DNA of 64,000 bases from Nocardioides anomalus (lineage in GTDB: Bacteria; Actinomycetota; Actinomycetes; Propionibacteriales; Nocardioidaceae): positions 1,054,001 through 1,118,000 of the forward strand of contig NZ_CP049257.1 in the NCBI RefSeq assembly GCF_011046535.1, given 5' to 3'. This document shows positions 52,684 through 63,983 of this stretch, one piece after another. Each line of letters opens with the position of its first letter. Within the stretch, counting starts at the first letter, position 1. The position numbers and the translations under genes were made by a program. Below the pieces are notes generated by a model. That model did no database searches. It saw only the letters and a list, made by a program, of their open reading frames with translations, and was not told the origin of the DNA.

Positions 52684-55600
52684 GTGTACCTGAAGAGCCT
52701 GACCCTCAAGGGGTTCAAGTCCTTCGCCTCCTCGACCACGCTCCAGCTCGAGCCGGGCATCACCTGCATCGTCGGCCCCAACGGCTCGGGCAAGTCCAAC
52801 GTGGTCGACGCGCTGGCCTGGGTCATGGGCGAGGCCAGCGCCAAGTCGCTGCGCGGCGGCAAGATGGACGACGTCATCTTCGCCGGCACCTCCGGCCGCC
52901 CGCCCCTCGGCCGGGCCGAGGTGCTGCTGACCATCGACAACACCGACGGCGCGCTGCCGATCGAGTACTCCGAGGTCACGATCAGCCGGACCATGTTCCG
53001 CGCCGGCGGCTCGGAGTACGCCATCAACGGCACCCCCTGCCGGCTGCTCGACGTCCAGGAGCTGCTGAGCGACTCCGGCATCGGCCGCGAGATGCACGTG
53101 ATCGTCGGTCAGGGCCAGCTCGACCAGATCCTGCACGCCACGCCGGAGGACCGCCGCGGCTTCGTGGAGGAGGCCGCCGGCGTCCTCAAGCACCGCAAGC
53201 GCAAGGAGAAGGCGCTCCGCAAGCTCGACGCCTGCGAGGGCAACCTCACCCGCCTCGGCGACCTGCTCACCGAGATCCGCCGCCAGCTCAAGCCGCTGGG
53301 CCGCCAGGCCGAGGTGGCCCGTCGCGCCGCCGGCGTCCAGGCCGCGGTGCGCGACGCCAAGGCGCGGCTGGTGGCCGACGACCTGGTCACCGCCCGCGGG
53401 GCGCTGGAGCAGGAGCTGGCCGACGAGAGCGTGCTGCTCACCCGGCGCCAGGAGGTCGAGGGCGCCCAGGCCCAGGCCATCGAGCGCGAGAGCGCGCTCG
53501 AGGCCGCGCTGCGCGAGGACCTGCCGGCGCTGGCCCAGGCCCAGGAGACCTGGTTCGCGCTGTCCGGGCTGCGCGAGCGGCTGCGCGGCACGGCCTCGCT
53601 GGCCGCCGAGCGGGTCCGCAACGCCGAGGGCGTGTCCACCGGCGAGGTCGGCTCCGGCCGTGACCCCGAGGCGCTCGAGGCGGAGGCCGTGCAGGTCTCG
53701 GCCCAGGAGCAGGCCATCGAGGCCGAGGTCGAGCAGCACCGCGGCACCCTCGAGCAGGCCGTCACCGCCCGGCGCACCGCCGAGGACGCCGTGGCCGAGG
53801 AGGAGCGCCGGGTCGCCGGCCAGCAGCGCGCCGCGGCCGATCGCCGCGAGGGCATGGCCCGGCTCATCGGCCAGGTCAACGCCCTGCGCTCGCGGGCCGC
53901 GGCCGCCGACGACGAGATCGGCCGGCTCACCCAGGCCCACGAGGCCGCGCTGGCCCGCGCGGCCCGCGCCCAGCGCGACTTCACCGCCCTGGAGACCCGG
54001 GTCGCCGGCCTCGACGCCGGTGAGGAGGGCCTCGACGCCGAGCACGAGGCCGCCGCCCACCAGCTCTCCGACCTCGAGGAGCGGCTGGCCAAGGCCCGCG
54101 AGGAGATGCGGCGCGCCGAGAACGACCGCAGCGCACTGGCCGCCCGCAAGGACGCCCTCGAGATCGGCCTCAACCGCAAGGACGGCGCCGGCGCGCTGCT
54201 GGCCGCCTCCGACCAGGTCTCCGGGCTGCTCGGCTCGGTGGCCGCGCTGCTCACCGTGCGCAGCGGCTACGAGGCCGCCGTGGCCAGTGCGCTCGGCTCG
54301 GCCGCCGACGCGGTCGCGGTAGAGAGCGCCGATGCGGCCGTCGCCGCCGTGGGCCACCTCAAGACCGAGGACCTCGGCCGCGCCGAGCTGCTGCTCGGCT
54401 CCGGTCCCGCCCACGACGTGAGCGGCTGGCCCACCCTGCCCGACGGCGCGGCGTACGCCCTCGACGTGCTGTCCTGCCCCGACGAGGTCCGCCCCGCGCT
54501 GGCCCGACTGCTCGACCGGATCGCGGTCGTCGACGACCTCGACGCCGCGCGGGGCCTGGTCGCGCGCGACGCCTCGCTCACCGCGGTGACCCGCGACGGC
54601 GACCTCCTCGGCGCCCACCTGGCGGCCGGCGGCTCGGCCAGCCAGCCCAGCCTCATCGAGATCCAGGCCGCGGTCGACGAGGCCGCCGCCCAGCTGGCCG
54701 AGGCGGTGGCCGCGACCGAGCGGCTCGGCTTCGACACCAGCCGCCTCGAGCGCGAGCGCCACGAGGCCCAGAAGGGCGTCGACGTCGCGCTGGCCAAGCT
54801 CCACGAGTCCGACGCGACGCTGGCCGCGGTGGCCGAGGAGCTCGGGCAGTACGGCGCCCAGGCCCGCGCCGCGCGCGGCGAGGCCGAGCGGCTCGAGCGC
54901 TCCATCGCCGAGGCCCAGGAGGCCCGGACCAAGGACCTCGAGGGGCTCGGGGAGCTCGAGCAGCGGCTGGCCCGCGCCGAGGAGGAGCCGGAGCTCGAGG
55001 ACGCCGCCGACGGCCGCGAGGAGCTGGCCGAGGCCGCCCGCGCCGCCCGCCAGGGCGAGATGGACGCGCGCCTCGCGCTGCGCACCGCCGAGGAGCGCGC
55101 CCGCGCGCTGCACGGCCGCGCCGACCAGCTGCTGCGCGCCGCCCGCGAGGAGCGCGAGACCCGCGCCCGCGAGCTCGAGCGGCGCCGCCGGCTGCTCCGC
55201 GAGGGCGAGCGGGCCCAGGCCGTCGGTGCCGCCGTGCTGGTCGTGCTCGACCGGTTGGACGGCTCCATCGCCCAGGCCGCCGCGGCGCGCGCCGAGGTCG
55301 AGCAGGCCCGCAAGGGGCGCGAGGAGGCGCTGCTGGCCGTGCGCAAGCAGCTGCGCGACCTCAACCGCGAGCACGACGAGCTGGTCAACTCCGTCCACCG
55401 GGACGAGATGGCCCGCCAGCAGCAGCGGATGCGGATCGAGCAGCTCGAGGAGCGCGCGCTGACCGAGCTCGGCCTCGCCGCCGACGCACTCGTCAGCGAG
55501 TACGGCCCGGACCAGCTGGTGCCCTTCGCGGGTGCCGTCGAGGAGGGCGCCGAGGAGCCCGAGCCCACGCCGTTCGTCCGCGAGGAGCAGGCCAAGCGGC

Positions 55601-56238
55601 TGCGCCAGGCCGAGCGCGAGCTCTCCATGCTCGGCACGGTCAACCCGCTGGCCCTGGAGGAGTTCAGCGCGCTGGAGGAGCGGCACCGCTTCCTCGGCGA
55701 GCAGCTCGAGGACCTCCGCAAGACCCGCAAGGACCTCCTCGACATCGTCCGCGAGGTCGACGCCCGCGTCGAGCAGGTCTTCCGCGAGGCCTACCAGGAC
55801 GTCGAGAAGGCCTTCGACGCGACGTTCGCGCGGCTCTTCCCGGGTGGTGAGGGCCGGCTGGTCCTCACCGACCCCGACGACATGCTCAACACCGGCATCG
55901 AGGTCGAGGCCCGCCCGCCGGGCAAGAAGGTCAAGCGGCTCTCGCTGCTCTCCGGCGGCGAGCGCTCGCTGGTCGCGGTGGCCTTCCTGGTGGCGTTGTT
56001 CAAGGCCCGCCCGTCGCCGTTCTACATCCTCGACGAGGTCGAGGCCGCGCTCGACGACACCAACCTCGGCCGGCTGCTGGAGATCTACGAGGAGCTCCGC
56101 GAGAACTCCCAGCTCCTGGTCATCACCCACCAGAAGCGGACCATGGAGGTCGGCGACGCGCTCTACGGCGTGACCATGCGCGGCGACGGCGTCTCCGCGG
56201 TGATCAGCCAGCGGCTGCGCGAGGCGGAAGCCTCCTAG
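52684..56238 (+). CDS. smc: chromosome segregation protein SMC
   Basis: 1184 residues. Walker A is GPNGSGKSN (31-39). Two long coiled coils flank a hinge near 500-640. The signature LLSGGERSLVAVAFL and Walker B FYILDEVEAALDD are near the C-terminus. It forms the condensin ring with ScpA/ScpB, which are not in this window. GAGGGAG precedes the GTG. The next gene starts on the last base of its stop. Confidence 0.98.
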   Translation: MYLKSLTLKGFKSFASSTTLQLEPGITCIVGPNGSGKSNVVDALAWVMGEASAKSLRGGKMDDVIFAGTSGRPPLGRAEVLLTIDNTDGALPIEYSEVTISRTMFRAGGSEYAINGTPCRLLDVQELLSDSGIGREMHVIVGQGQLDQILHATPEDRRGFVEEAAGVLKHRKRKEKALRKLDACEGNLTRLGDLLTEIRRQLKPLGRQAEVARRAAGVQAAVRDAKARLVADDLVTARGALEQELADESVLLTRRQEVEGAQAQAIERESALEAALREDLPALAQAQETWFALSGLRERLRGTASLAAERVRNAEGVSTGEVGSGRDPEALEAEAVQVSAQEQAIEAEVEQHRGTLEQAVTARRTAEDAVAEEERRVAGQQRAAADRREGMARLIGQVNALRSRAAAADDEIGRLTQAHEAALARAARAQRDFTALETRVAGLDAGEEGLDAEHEAAAHQLSDLEERLAKAREEMRRAENDRSALAARKDALEIGLNRKDGAGALLAASDQVSGLLGSVAALLTVRSGYEAAVASALGSAADAVAVESADAAVAAVGHLKTEDLGRAELLLGSGPAHDVSGWPTLPDGAAYALDVLSCPDEVRPALARLLDRIAVVDDLDAARGLVARDASLTAVTRDGDLLGAHLAAGGSASQPSLIEIQAAVDEAAAQLAEAVAATERLGFDTSRLERERHEAQKGVDVALAKLHESDATLAAVAEELGQYGAQARAARGEAERLERSIAEAQEARTKDLEGLGELEQRLARAEEEPELEDAADGREELAEAARAARQGEMDARLALRTAEERARALHGRADQLLRAAREERETRARELERRRRLLREGERAQAVGAAVLVVLDRLDGSIAQAAAARAEVEQARKGREEALLAVRKQLRDLNREHDELVNSVHRDEMARQQQRMRIEQLEERALTELGLAADALVSEYGPDQLVPFAGAVEEGAEEPEPTPFVREEQAKRLRQAERELSMLGTVNPLALEEFSALEERHRFLGEQLEDLRKTRKDLLDIVREVDARVEQVFREAYQDVEKAFDATFARLFPGGEGRLVLTDPDDMLNTGIEVEARPPGKKVKRLSLLSGGERSLVAVAFLVALFKARPSPFYILDEVEAALDDTNLGRLLEIYEELRENSQLLVITHQKRTMEVGDALYGVTMRGDGVSAVISQRLREAEAS

Positions 56239-56681
56239 TGCCGCGGGAGCGTCCCACCCGCGACCGCTACGTCCACTGGGAGAGCGTCACCACCCGCTGG
56301 GCCGACATCGACGTCTACGGGCACATGAACAACGCCCGCTACTTCGAGCTCATCGACACGGTGGTCAACAACCACCTCGAGCAGGCCACCGGCACCGACA
56401 TCCGCCGGCTCCCGGCCATCGGGGTGGTGGCCGAGGTCGGCTGCCGCTACTTCGCCGAGGTAGGCTACCCCGCGCCCGTCGAGGTCGGGGTGTACGTCGA
56501 GCGCCTGGGCACGTCGTCGGTCACCTACAAGGTGGGGCTCTTCCAGGGCCCCGGCGACCGGGCGGCGGCGGAGGGCACCTTCGTGCACGTCTACGTCGAC
56601 AACACCGACCCGGCGCGGCCGGTGACGCCGATTCCGGAGGCGATCCGGGCCGTCGTCGCGCCCTTGGTGCGGGAGTCCTGA
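56238..56681 (+). CDS. acyl-CoA thioesterase (4HBT family)
   Basis: 147 residues with the hot-dog fold signature RWADIDVYGHMNNARYFEL (20-38), where Asp is the catalytic residue of 4-hydroxybenzoyl-CoA thioesterase-like enzymes. The substrate is unknown. It overlaps smc by one base (TAGTG) and precedes ftsY by 15 bp. A thioesterase between smc and ftsY is not part of the classical cluster. Confidence 0.9.
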   Translation: MPRERPTRDRYVHWESVTTRWADIDVYGHMNNARYFELIDTVVNNHLEQATGTDIRRLPAIGVVAEVGCRYFAEVGYPAPVEVGVYVERLGTSSVTYKVGLFQGPGDRAAAEGTFVHVYVDNTDPARPVTPIPEAIRAVVAPLVRES

Positions 56682-56696
56682 CCCGCTCCTGATTGG

Positions 56697-57833
56697 ATGG
56701 TCGGCATGTCCGCTCTGGCGCTGCTGATCCTCATCATCGCCGTCGTCGCCGTGCTGCTGGTCGGCACGGTCGTCGGGTTCCTGGTGCGCGGGCGCAAGCC
56801 CGCGCCGCTGCCCAACACCCACACCGACGTCATCGTCACCCCGCCGCCCGCGACGGACGCCGACACCGACGCCCCGCCGGTCGAGGTGAGCGCGCCGCCG
56901 GCCACCATCGAGCGGCCCGAGCCCACCGCGACCCGGCTGGTCCGGCTGCGCCAGCGGCTGGCCGGCGCCCAGGGCGGCTTCGGCCGCGGGCTGCTGGCCC
57001 TGCTGAGCCGCGACCGGCTCGACGAGGACACCTGGGAGTCCATCGAGGACGTGCTGCTCACCGCCGACCTGGGCGTGCAGCCCACCCAGCAGGTCGTCGA
57101 GGGCCTGCGCACCCGGCTGCGGGTCGAAGGTCGGCCCGAGGACGCCCGCACCGCGCTCCGCGAGGAGCTCGTGAAGATCGTGGACCCGTCCATGGACCGC
57201 CGCCTCCAGGTCAGCGGCGCCGACGGCAAGCCCGGCGTGGTCCTGGTCGTCGGCGTCAACGGCACCGGCAAGACCACCACCGTCGGCAAGCTGGCCCGCA
57301 TCCTCGTGGCCGAGGACCGCCGGGTCACCCTCGGCGCGGCCGACACCTTCCGCGCCGCCGCCGTCGACCAGCTGGCCACGTGGGGCGACCGGGTCGGCGT
57401 CGAGGTGGTCCGCGGCGCCGAGGCCACCGACCCCGCCAGCGTGGCCTTCGACGCGGTCAAGCACGGCGTGGACGACGGCGTGGACACCGTCATCATCGAC
57501 ACCGCCGGCCGCCTGCAGAACAAGGCCGGCCTCATGGACGAGCTCGGCAAGGTCAAGCGCGTCATCGAGAAGCAGGCCCCCGTCACCGAGGTGCTCCTCG
57601 TCATCGACGCCACCACCGGCCAGAACGGCCTCATCCAGGCCCGCGTCTTCTCCGAGGTCGTCGACGTCACCGGCGTCGTCCTGACCAAGCTGGACGGCTC
57701 GGCCAAGGGCGGCATCGTCGTCTCGGTCCAGCGCGAGCTCGGCGTCCCCGTCAAGCTCGTGGGCCTCGGCGAGGGCCCCGACGACCTCGCGCCGTTCGAC
57801 GCCGAGGCGTTCGTGGACGCCCTGCTCGGCTAG
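56697..57833 (+). CDS. ftsY: signal recognition particle receptor FtsY
   Basis: 378 residues. An N-terminal membrane helix (ALALLILIIAVVAVLLVGTVV) is followed by a Pro/Thr linker, then the NG domain: GVNGTGKTTT (G1), DTFRAAAVDQL, DTAGRLQNK (G3) and LTKLDGSAKGG (G4/5). It docks SRP-bound ribosomes at the membrane. The ATG at 56706 (SALALL) is an alternative start. It shares CTAG with the convergent glycosyltransferase gene. Confidence 0.97.
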   Translation: MVGMSALALLILIIAVVAVLLVGTVVGFLVRGRKPAPLPNTHTDVIVTPPPATDADTDAPPVEVSAPPATIERPEPTATRLVRLRQRLAGAQGGFGRGLLALLSRDRLDEDTWESIEDVLLTADLGVQPTQQVVEGLRTRLRVEGRPEDARTALREELVKIVDPSMDRRLQVSGADGKPGVVLVVGVNGTGKTTTVGKLARILVAEDRRVTLGAADTFRAAAVDQLATWGDRVGVEVVRGAEATDPASVAFDAVKHGVDDGVDTVIIDTAGRLQNKAGLMDELGKVKRVIEKQAPVTEVLLVIDATTGQNGLIQARVFSEVVDVTGVVLTKLDGSAKGGIVVSVQRELGVPVKLVGLGEGPDDLAPFDAEAFVDALLG

Positions 57834-59821
57834 CGCAGCCCCAGCACCGCGTCCAGCAGCTCGGCGGCGCGGGCGTCGAAGGAGTGCTCCTGGGCCACGC
57901 GCTCAGCGAGCCGGAGCCGCTCGTCGTACGCCGGCCAACCCTGGGGCGCCTCGGCGAGCAGCGGTCCGATCTCGGACGGGTCGGTGAAGGTCCGGACCTG
58001 GGTGCCGAAGACCTCCGCGATGCCGGGGACGTCGTCGCTGAGCACCCGCGCGGCGCACGCAGCGGCGTCGAAGAGCCGGTTGGACAGGAACCCTTCGCGC
58101 CGCATGTCGCTCCAGTGGTCGTTGAGCACCACGCCGGCCGCCGCGTAGAGGGCGCCGAGGTCGGCGTTCGGGACCTGCGTGCCCGCCACGGGCATCGGTC
58201 GCCACCCCGAGCCGTACACCGTCACCTCGACCCCCGCCGCCAGCGCGCCGTCCAGCGCGGGCCGGGCGGCACCGCGGCGGTTGCCGACGAACAGCACCGG
58301 AGCCCCGCTGTCCGGCTCGGCCCGCTGGGGATGGAAGAGGGCCACGTCCGTGCACTGCAGGAGGGGCTCGACCGGCAGCCCCCACTCGGCGCTCCGCGTG
58401 CGGGACCAGGAGAGGCTGGCTGCCCGCACCAGGTCGTACGCCGCGGCCTCCTCGGCGGCGACGTCCTCGGGGTGGCTGATCACCCAGAGCACGTGCCGCG
58501 GGCCCGGCCGCGGGACCACGCGGTCCAGGCCGCGCAGCACCAGCACCACGTCGTCGAGCTCGCGGCTCCACCGCTCGCGAGCGGGCGCCGGGTCGACCGC
58601 GACGTGCTGGCCACGCCGCTCCAGGGCGGCGGCCAGTGAGCGGGCGAAGTGCAGGTCGCCCCAGGTCTCGCCCGCGGCGCCGGCCGTCGCTGCGGTGTCG
58701 ATGGTCCAGCGCAGCCGGCCGGTGCCCTCGACCACGTGCGCGCGGGGCGACGCCTCGGGCGCACGGCCGGAGAACGAGGACCGCGTCCGGTGCCACGCGG
58801 GCGAGCCGGGCAGCCCGCCGCTGACCCACGTCATCCGCACCGACGGCTCGAGGACGACCCGGCCGCGCTTGCGCAGGCGCAGTCCGAGCCCCACCTCGTC
58901 CAGGGGCGCGAAGCCCCACGCCGCGTCCCAGGCCGCGCGCGGCAGTGCGACGACCGGGGAGAGCAGGGTGGGCACGTCGACGCGGCCGAGGACCTCGGCG
59001 TCACGGGGAGCGTGCCCCTGGAGGTGCGAGGCCAGCCCGTCGGCTACGAAGGCCCCGCCGGCGCTCACCACGACGTCGGACCGGTCCACCAGGAGGGGCT
59101 GCGCGGCGGCCACGCCGGGGTCGTCGAGCACTCCGGCGAGCCGCACCGCCGCTGCGGCGTCGGGGACCGCGCCCGGTCGCACCAGCACCAGCCGCGAGCC
59201 GGCGGCGGCCGCGACCGCGGCGGAGACCCGGTCGGGTCCGTCGTGGCGCAGCACGGGCCGGACGCCGTACGCCGCTGCGACGGTGTCGGCGAGCACCCGG
59301 TGGCTGCGCGGGAGCTCGCCGGCGACGGGGACGAGCTCGACGCCGGCCTCGGCGGCCGACCGGATCCAGTTGACGGTGCGGGCCACCTCGGCGCCGACCG
59401 GCAGGACCAGGCTCACGCCGCCCGAGCCGGCGGGGACGCTCACCGCGCTGTGCAGCGCGGACAGGGCCAGCTCGCGCAGCCGGCCCAGGGTCAACGCAGG
59501 CGAGTCGGCGCGCGCGGGCAGGACCGCGTCGAGCGAGCCGCCGACGTGCTCCAGCCAGGCCGCGGCCGGACCGAGCGGGTGGTTCCGGGCGTGCGGCAGG
59601 AGCTCGTCCAGGACGGCCAGCGCGAAGAGCGGATGGGTCGAGCGAGTGCGGTGCTCGGGGTCGGCGAGGTACCACTCGACCGCGCTGCCCGCGCCCCACG
59701 GCCGGCCGGGCGCAGCCCAGTCCAGCTCCAGCAGCGGGTGCGGCGACGGGTCGTCGACGCCGACCGCCCGCTGCGCCTCGACCCACTCCGTGTCGACCAG
59801 CGACGGGGGCAGGTCAGGCAC
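57830..59821 (-). CDS. two-domain glycosyltransferase (degenerate GT-A plus CgeB-like GT-B)
   Basis: 663 residues. The N-terminal 330 residues look like a GT-2-type fold with nucleotide-binding features but a weak DXD (VSLVLPVGAEVARTV; SPVVALPRAAWDAAWGFAP). The C-terminal 280 are a group-1-like half (VLFVGNRRGAARPALDGA; NDHWSDMRREGFLSNRLFDA) as in spore-maturation CgeB proteins. It probably acts on a surface polysaccharide. The GTG at 59821 overlaps the end of the RgpF-like gene by 8 bp. Confidence 0.82.
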   Translation of the reverse strand: MPDLPPSLVDTEWVEAQRAVGVDDPSPHPLLELDWAAPGRPWGAGSAVEWYLADPEHRTRSTHPLFALAVLDELLPHARNHPLGPAAAWLEHVGGSLDAVLPARADSPALTLGRLRELALSALHSAVSVPAGSGGVSLVLPVGAEVARTVNWIRSAAEAGVELVPVAGELPRSHRVLADTVAAAYGVRPVLRHDGPDRVSAAVAAAAGSRLVLVRPGAVPDAAAAVRLAGVLDDPGVAAAQPLLVDRSDVVVSAGGAFVADGLASHLQGHAPRDAEVLGRVDVPTLLSPVVALPRAAWDAAWGFAPLDEVGLGLRLRKRGRVVLEPSVRMTWVSGGLPGSPAWHRTRSSFSGRAPEASPRAHVVEGTGRLRWTIDTAATAGAAGETWGDLHFARSLAAALERRGQHVAVDPAPARERWSRELDDVVLVLRGLDRVVPRPGPRHVLWVISHPEDVAAEEAAAYDLVRAASLSWSRTRSAEWGLPVEPLLQCTDVALFHPQRAEPDSGAPVLFVGNRRGAARPALDGALAAGVEVTVYGSGWRPMPVAGTQVPNADLGALYAAAGVVLNDHWSDMRREGFLSNRLFDAAACAARVLSDDVPGIAEVFGTQVRTFTDPSEIGPLLAEAPQGWPAYDERLRLAERVAQEHSFDARAAELLDAVLGLR

Positions 59822-60752
59822 GGCCGTACTCCACCAGCCGGCGCAGCGGTTGCGCCACCACCGGCACCGGCTGGAGCACCTCGGCCGGTCGGGTCGGGTA
59901 GAACCGCGCGGTGTCGGCCAGGAAGCCGCGGACCCCCTCGAAGGCCTCGGGCAGCTCCTGCTCGCAGAGGTCCAGCAGTCGTCCCGCACCGAGGCCGTAG
60001 GGGTCGTGGCGCAGCACGTCGATCTTCACGTAGGGCAGCCGCCCGCCGTCGAGGGCGCGGTCGGCGAGCGCGGTGGACGGGTTCCACGGCACCGCTCCAC
60101 GTTTGCGGAGCAGCGCGACGTCGGCCCGGGTCTTCGGCAGGCCGGTACGGCGCAGCGCCCACCACCGCACCCGGCGACGGGCGGTGCGCCGGTCGACCTC
60201 TGTCTCGGTGTAGTACGCCGCCGAGCGCAGTCCGGCCTTGTAGAGGCGACGGCTCAGCCCCACCTCGTGCTGGCGGATGACCTGGGACCGGTCGTCGAGC
60301 ACGGCCAGCTCACCCCAGAACCTCCGGAACGCCTCGGACTCGATCGCGCTGCGCCGGAAGGTGACGAAGAAGCTCTGCACGTGGTGCTTGACCCGGTCGG
60401 TCTCCGTCAGCCCCCAGAAGTCGGCCTCGCGCCCGGCCAGCCGCGCGTACACCGACCGGGCCGCCACCAGCGGGCCCACGTAGGAGTCGTTGGTGATGGT
60501 GACCTCGTCGTAGCGCTCGAGGTCGAGCGTCCCCAGGCCCGCCCGGTAGGAGGCGAAGTCGTAGCCGGTGTTCTCCCGCTCGACCAGCCGGCCGACCGAG
60601 GAGAGGAAGGTGCGAGCGGCGTCGGTCAGCTCCGCCGTGCTGACGACGACGAGGTCGTCGACGGCCGTGGCGAGCGCCTCGGCCTGCCGGCGGACGTGGG
60701 GGCCGACGGCGCCGCGCGGGTCGAAGTGCGCCAGCACCGCCAGTCTCGCCAC
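59814..60752 (-). CDS. rhamnan synthesis F (RgpF) family protein
   Basis: 312 residues. LAHFDPRGAVGPHVRRQAEAL, ENTGYDFASYRAGL, TITNDSYVGPL and DFWGLTETDRVKHHVQSFF are typical of RgpF-domain proteins that extend rhamnose-rich polymers. The GTG has TATCCT 7 nt upstream. It overlaps the following glycosyltransferase gene, forming an operon. Confidence 0.88.
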   Translation of the reverse strand: MARLAVLAHFDPRGAVGPHVRRQAEALATAVDDLVVVSTAELTDAARTFLSSVGRLVERENTGYDFASYRAGLGTLDLERYDEVTITNDSYVGPLVAARSVYARLAGREADFWGLTETDRVKHHVQSFFVTFRRSAIESEAFRRFWGELAVLDDRSQVIRQHEVGLSRRLYKAGLRSAAYYTETEVDRRTARRRVRWWALRRTGLPKTRADVALLRKRGAVPWNPSTALADRALDGGRLPYVKIDVLRHDPYGLGAGRLLDLCEQELPEAFEGVRGFLADTARFYPTRPAEVLQPVPVVAQPLRRLVEYGRA

Positions 60753-60759
60753 CGGACCG

Positions 60760-60765
60760 AGGATA
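60760..60765 (-). promoter_or_regulatory. -10 box of the RgpF-like operon
   Basis: TATCCT on the minus strand, 7 nt before the GTG at 60752. No Shine-Dalgarno sequence. Confidence 0.5.
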
Positions 60766-60769
60766 GGTC

Positions 60770-62083
60770 TCAGCCGTGCAGCCGCTGCAGGTGCCGCGCG
60801 AAGGCGTCGACCGGTGCGTCGGGCACGGCGGCGCGGATGCGCTCCTGCCAGTCCTCGAGCCCGGGGGTGTCGTAGGGGTTGTCCACCAGGAAGCGTCGTT
60901 TGAACACCGGGAAGCCGTCGGCCAGGAGCGTGAAGGCGCGGGGTCCGTAGACCGGGTGGTTGGGCAGCAGCGCCGGCACCCAGGTGGAGAGTTCGAAGCC
61001 CTGGCCCACGAGGTACTGCGTCAGCCCGGTCTCGTACTTCTGCACCAGGTTGGTCCGGTCGCGTTGTGGCCGCACCGTGTCCAGCCGCCGCCGCAGCCCC
61101 GGGTCGTCGAGGACCGGTCGGCGCAGGGCCAGGAAGTAGGAACCGACGTGGACCAGCTCGAGGTGGCGGTACGCCGTGGGCGGGAGCCAGGACCGCTTCA
61201 CCTCCTCCAGCGGGACCTCCTGCGGCTGGAGCGGCTCGGGCTCGAACCGGCGGGCGGTGAGCTGCAGGCCCCAGAAGTCACAGGTGCGCGCGTCCATCCG
61301 CGCGAAGACGTCGTCCAGCGGCTGCACCAGCCAGCACGAGTCGTTGACCAGCAGCACCTCGTCGTAGGCCGCCAGCGCCTCCCACCCGACCAGCTCGCGG
61401 GCCAGCACGCTCCAAGAGCCGAAGTCGTGCGCGCCCTGGTCGCGGACCCACGCGCCGGCGACGTGCGGCGCCAGGCGGTCCAGCTGCCCGTCCTGCAGCG
61501 AGCCGTCGTAGCAGACGAAGACGTCCGCGTGCCGGGCCAGCTCGGCGACGTAGGCCACCACCGTGTCGTCGACCAGCCCCTGCGCGTCGTACGCCGCGAA
61601 CAGGCAGGCCCGGCGCGGCCCCACGGGCAGGGAGTGTGGCGCCCGCCCGACCCGGCGGGGGAGGGGGAGCAGACCGCGGTGCCGCCCGTCGAGCAGGTAG
61701 TGGACCAGCGGGTTGGTGGCGGTCTCGGAGTCGTCGGCCGGGTCGAGGTAGGACGCCCAGTACCACCACACGTCGAACTCCAGCGACGGGTTGCGCAGCA
61801 TCCGCCAGCCCCGGCGGCAGAAGTGGTCGACGGGCTCGGCGCCGCGCTCGGCCTGAGGCGGGTTGTGGGCCAGGTAGCCGGCCTCGTCCACCGCGCCGGC
61901 CAGCCTCACGAGCGCGATCTCGCAGCGCCGGCCCTGCCCGACGCCGTACCCCTCGGCCGGCGGGAGCGTCAGCGCGTGCACGCCGCGCTCGAGGGCGTCG
62001 CGCAGCAGCGCGTCGGGGTCGTCGGAGGCCAGCCAGGCGTGGACCAGGCGCGCCCAGGCGGGCTCGAACGGGGGCGCGCTCAC
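60770..62083 (-). CDS. rhamnan synthesis F family protein with N-terminal sugar-polymer domain
   Basis: 437 residues. Residues 70-160 hold the HF-x-G-W...FD...YL...NPLVHYLLDG pattern found at the N-terminus of several glycan-synthesis proteins. The RgpF domain fills 180-437 (CLFAAYDAQGLVDDTVVAYV; LLVNDSCWLVQPLDDVF; VHVGSYFLALRRPVL). The GTG at 62083 was chosen over the longer frame by position. It ends 18 bp before the next gene, so all three form one gene group. Confidence 0.85.
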   Translation of the reverse strand: MSAPPFEPAWARLVHAWLASDDPDALLRDALERGVHALTLPPAEGYGVGQGRRCEIALVRLAGAVDEAGYLAHNPPQAERGAEPVDHFCRRGWRMLRNPSLEFDVWWYWASYLDPADDSETATNPLVHYLLDGRHRGLLPLPRRVGRAPHSLPVGPRRACLFAAYDAQGLVDDTVVAYVAELARHADVFVCYDGSLQDGQLDRLAPHVAGAWVRDQGAHDFGSWSVLARELVGWEALAAYDEVLLVNDSCWLVQPLDDVFARMDARTCDFWGLQLTARRFEPEPLQPQEVPLEEVKRSWLPPTAYRHLELVHVGSYFLALRRPVLDDPGLRRRLDTVRPQRDRTNLVQKYETGLTQYLVGQGFELSTWVPALLPNHPVYGPRAFTLLADGFPVFKRRFLVDNPYDTPGLEDWQERIRAAVPDAPVDAFARHLQRLHG

Positions 62084-62109
62084 GGCGCCATCATTGCGGA
62101 CCGGCGCGC

Positions 62110-63952
<1,843 letters not shown>

Positions 63953-63983
63953 GCCCGGCGCCACCGCGTGTCCACCGGCCCGG

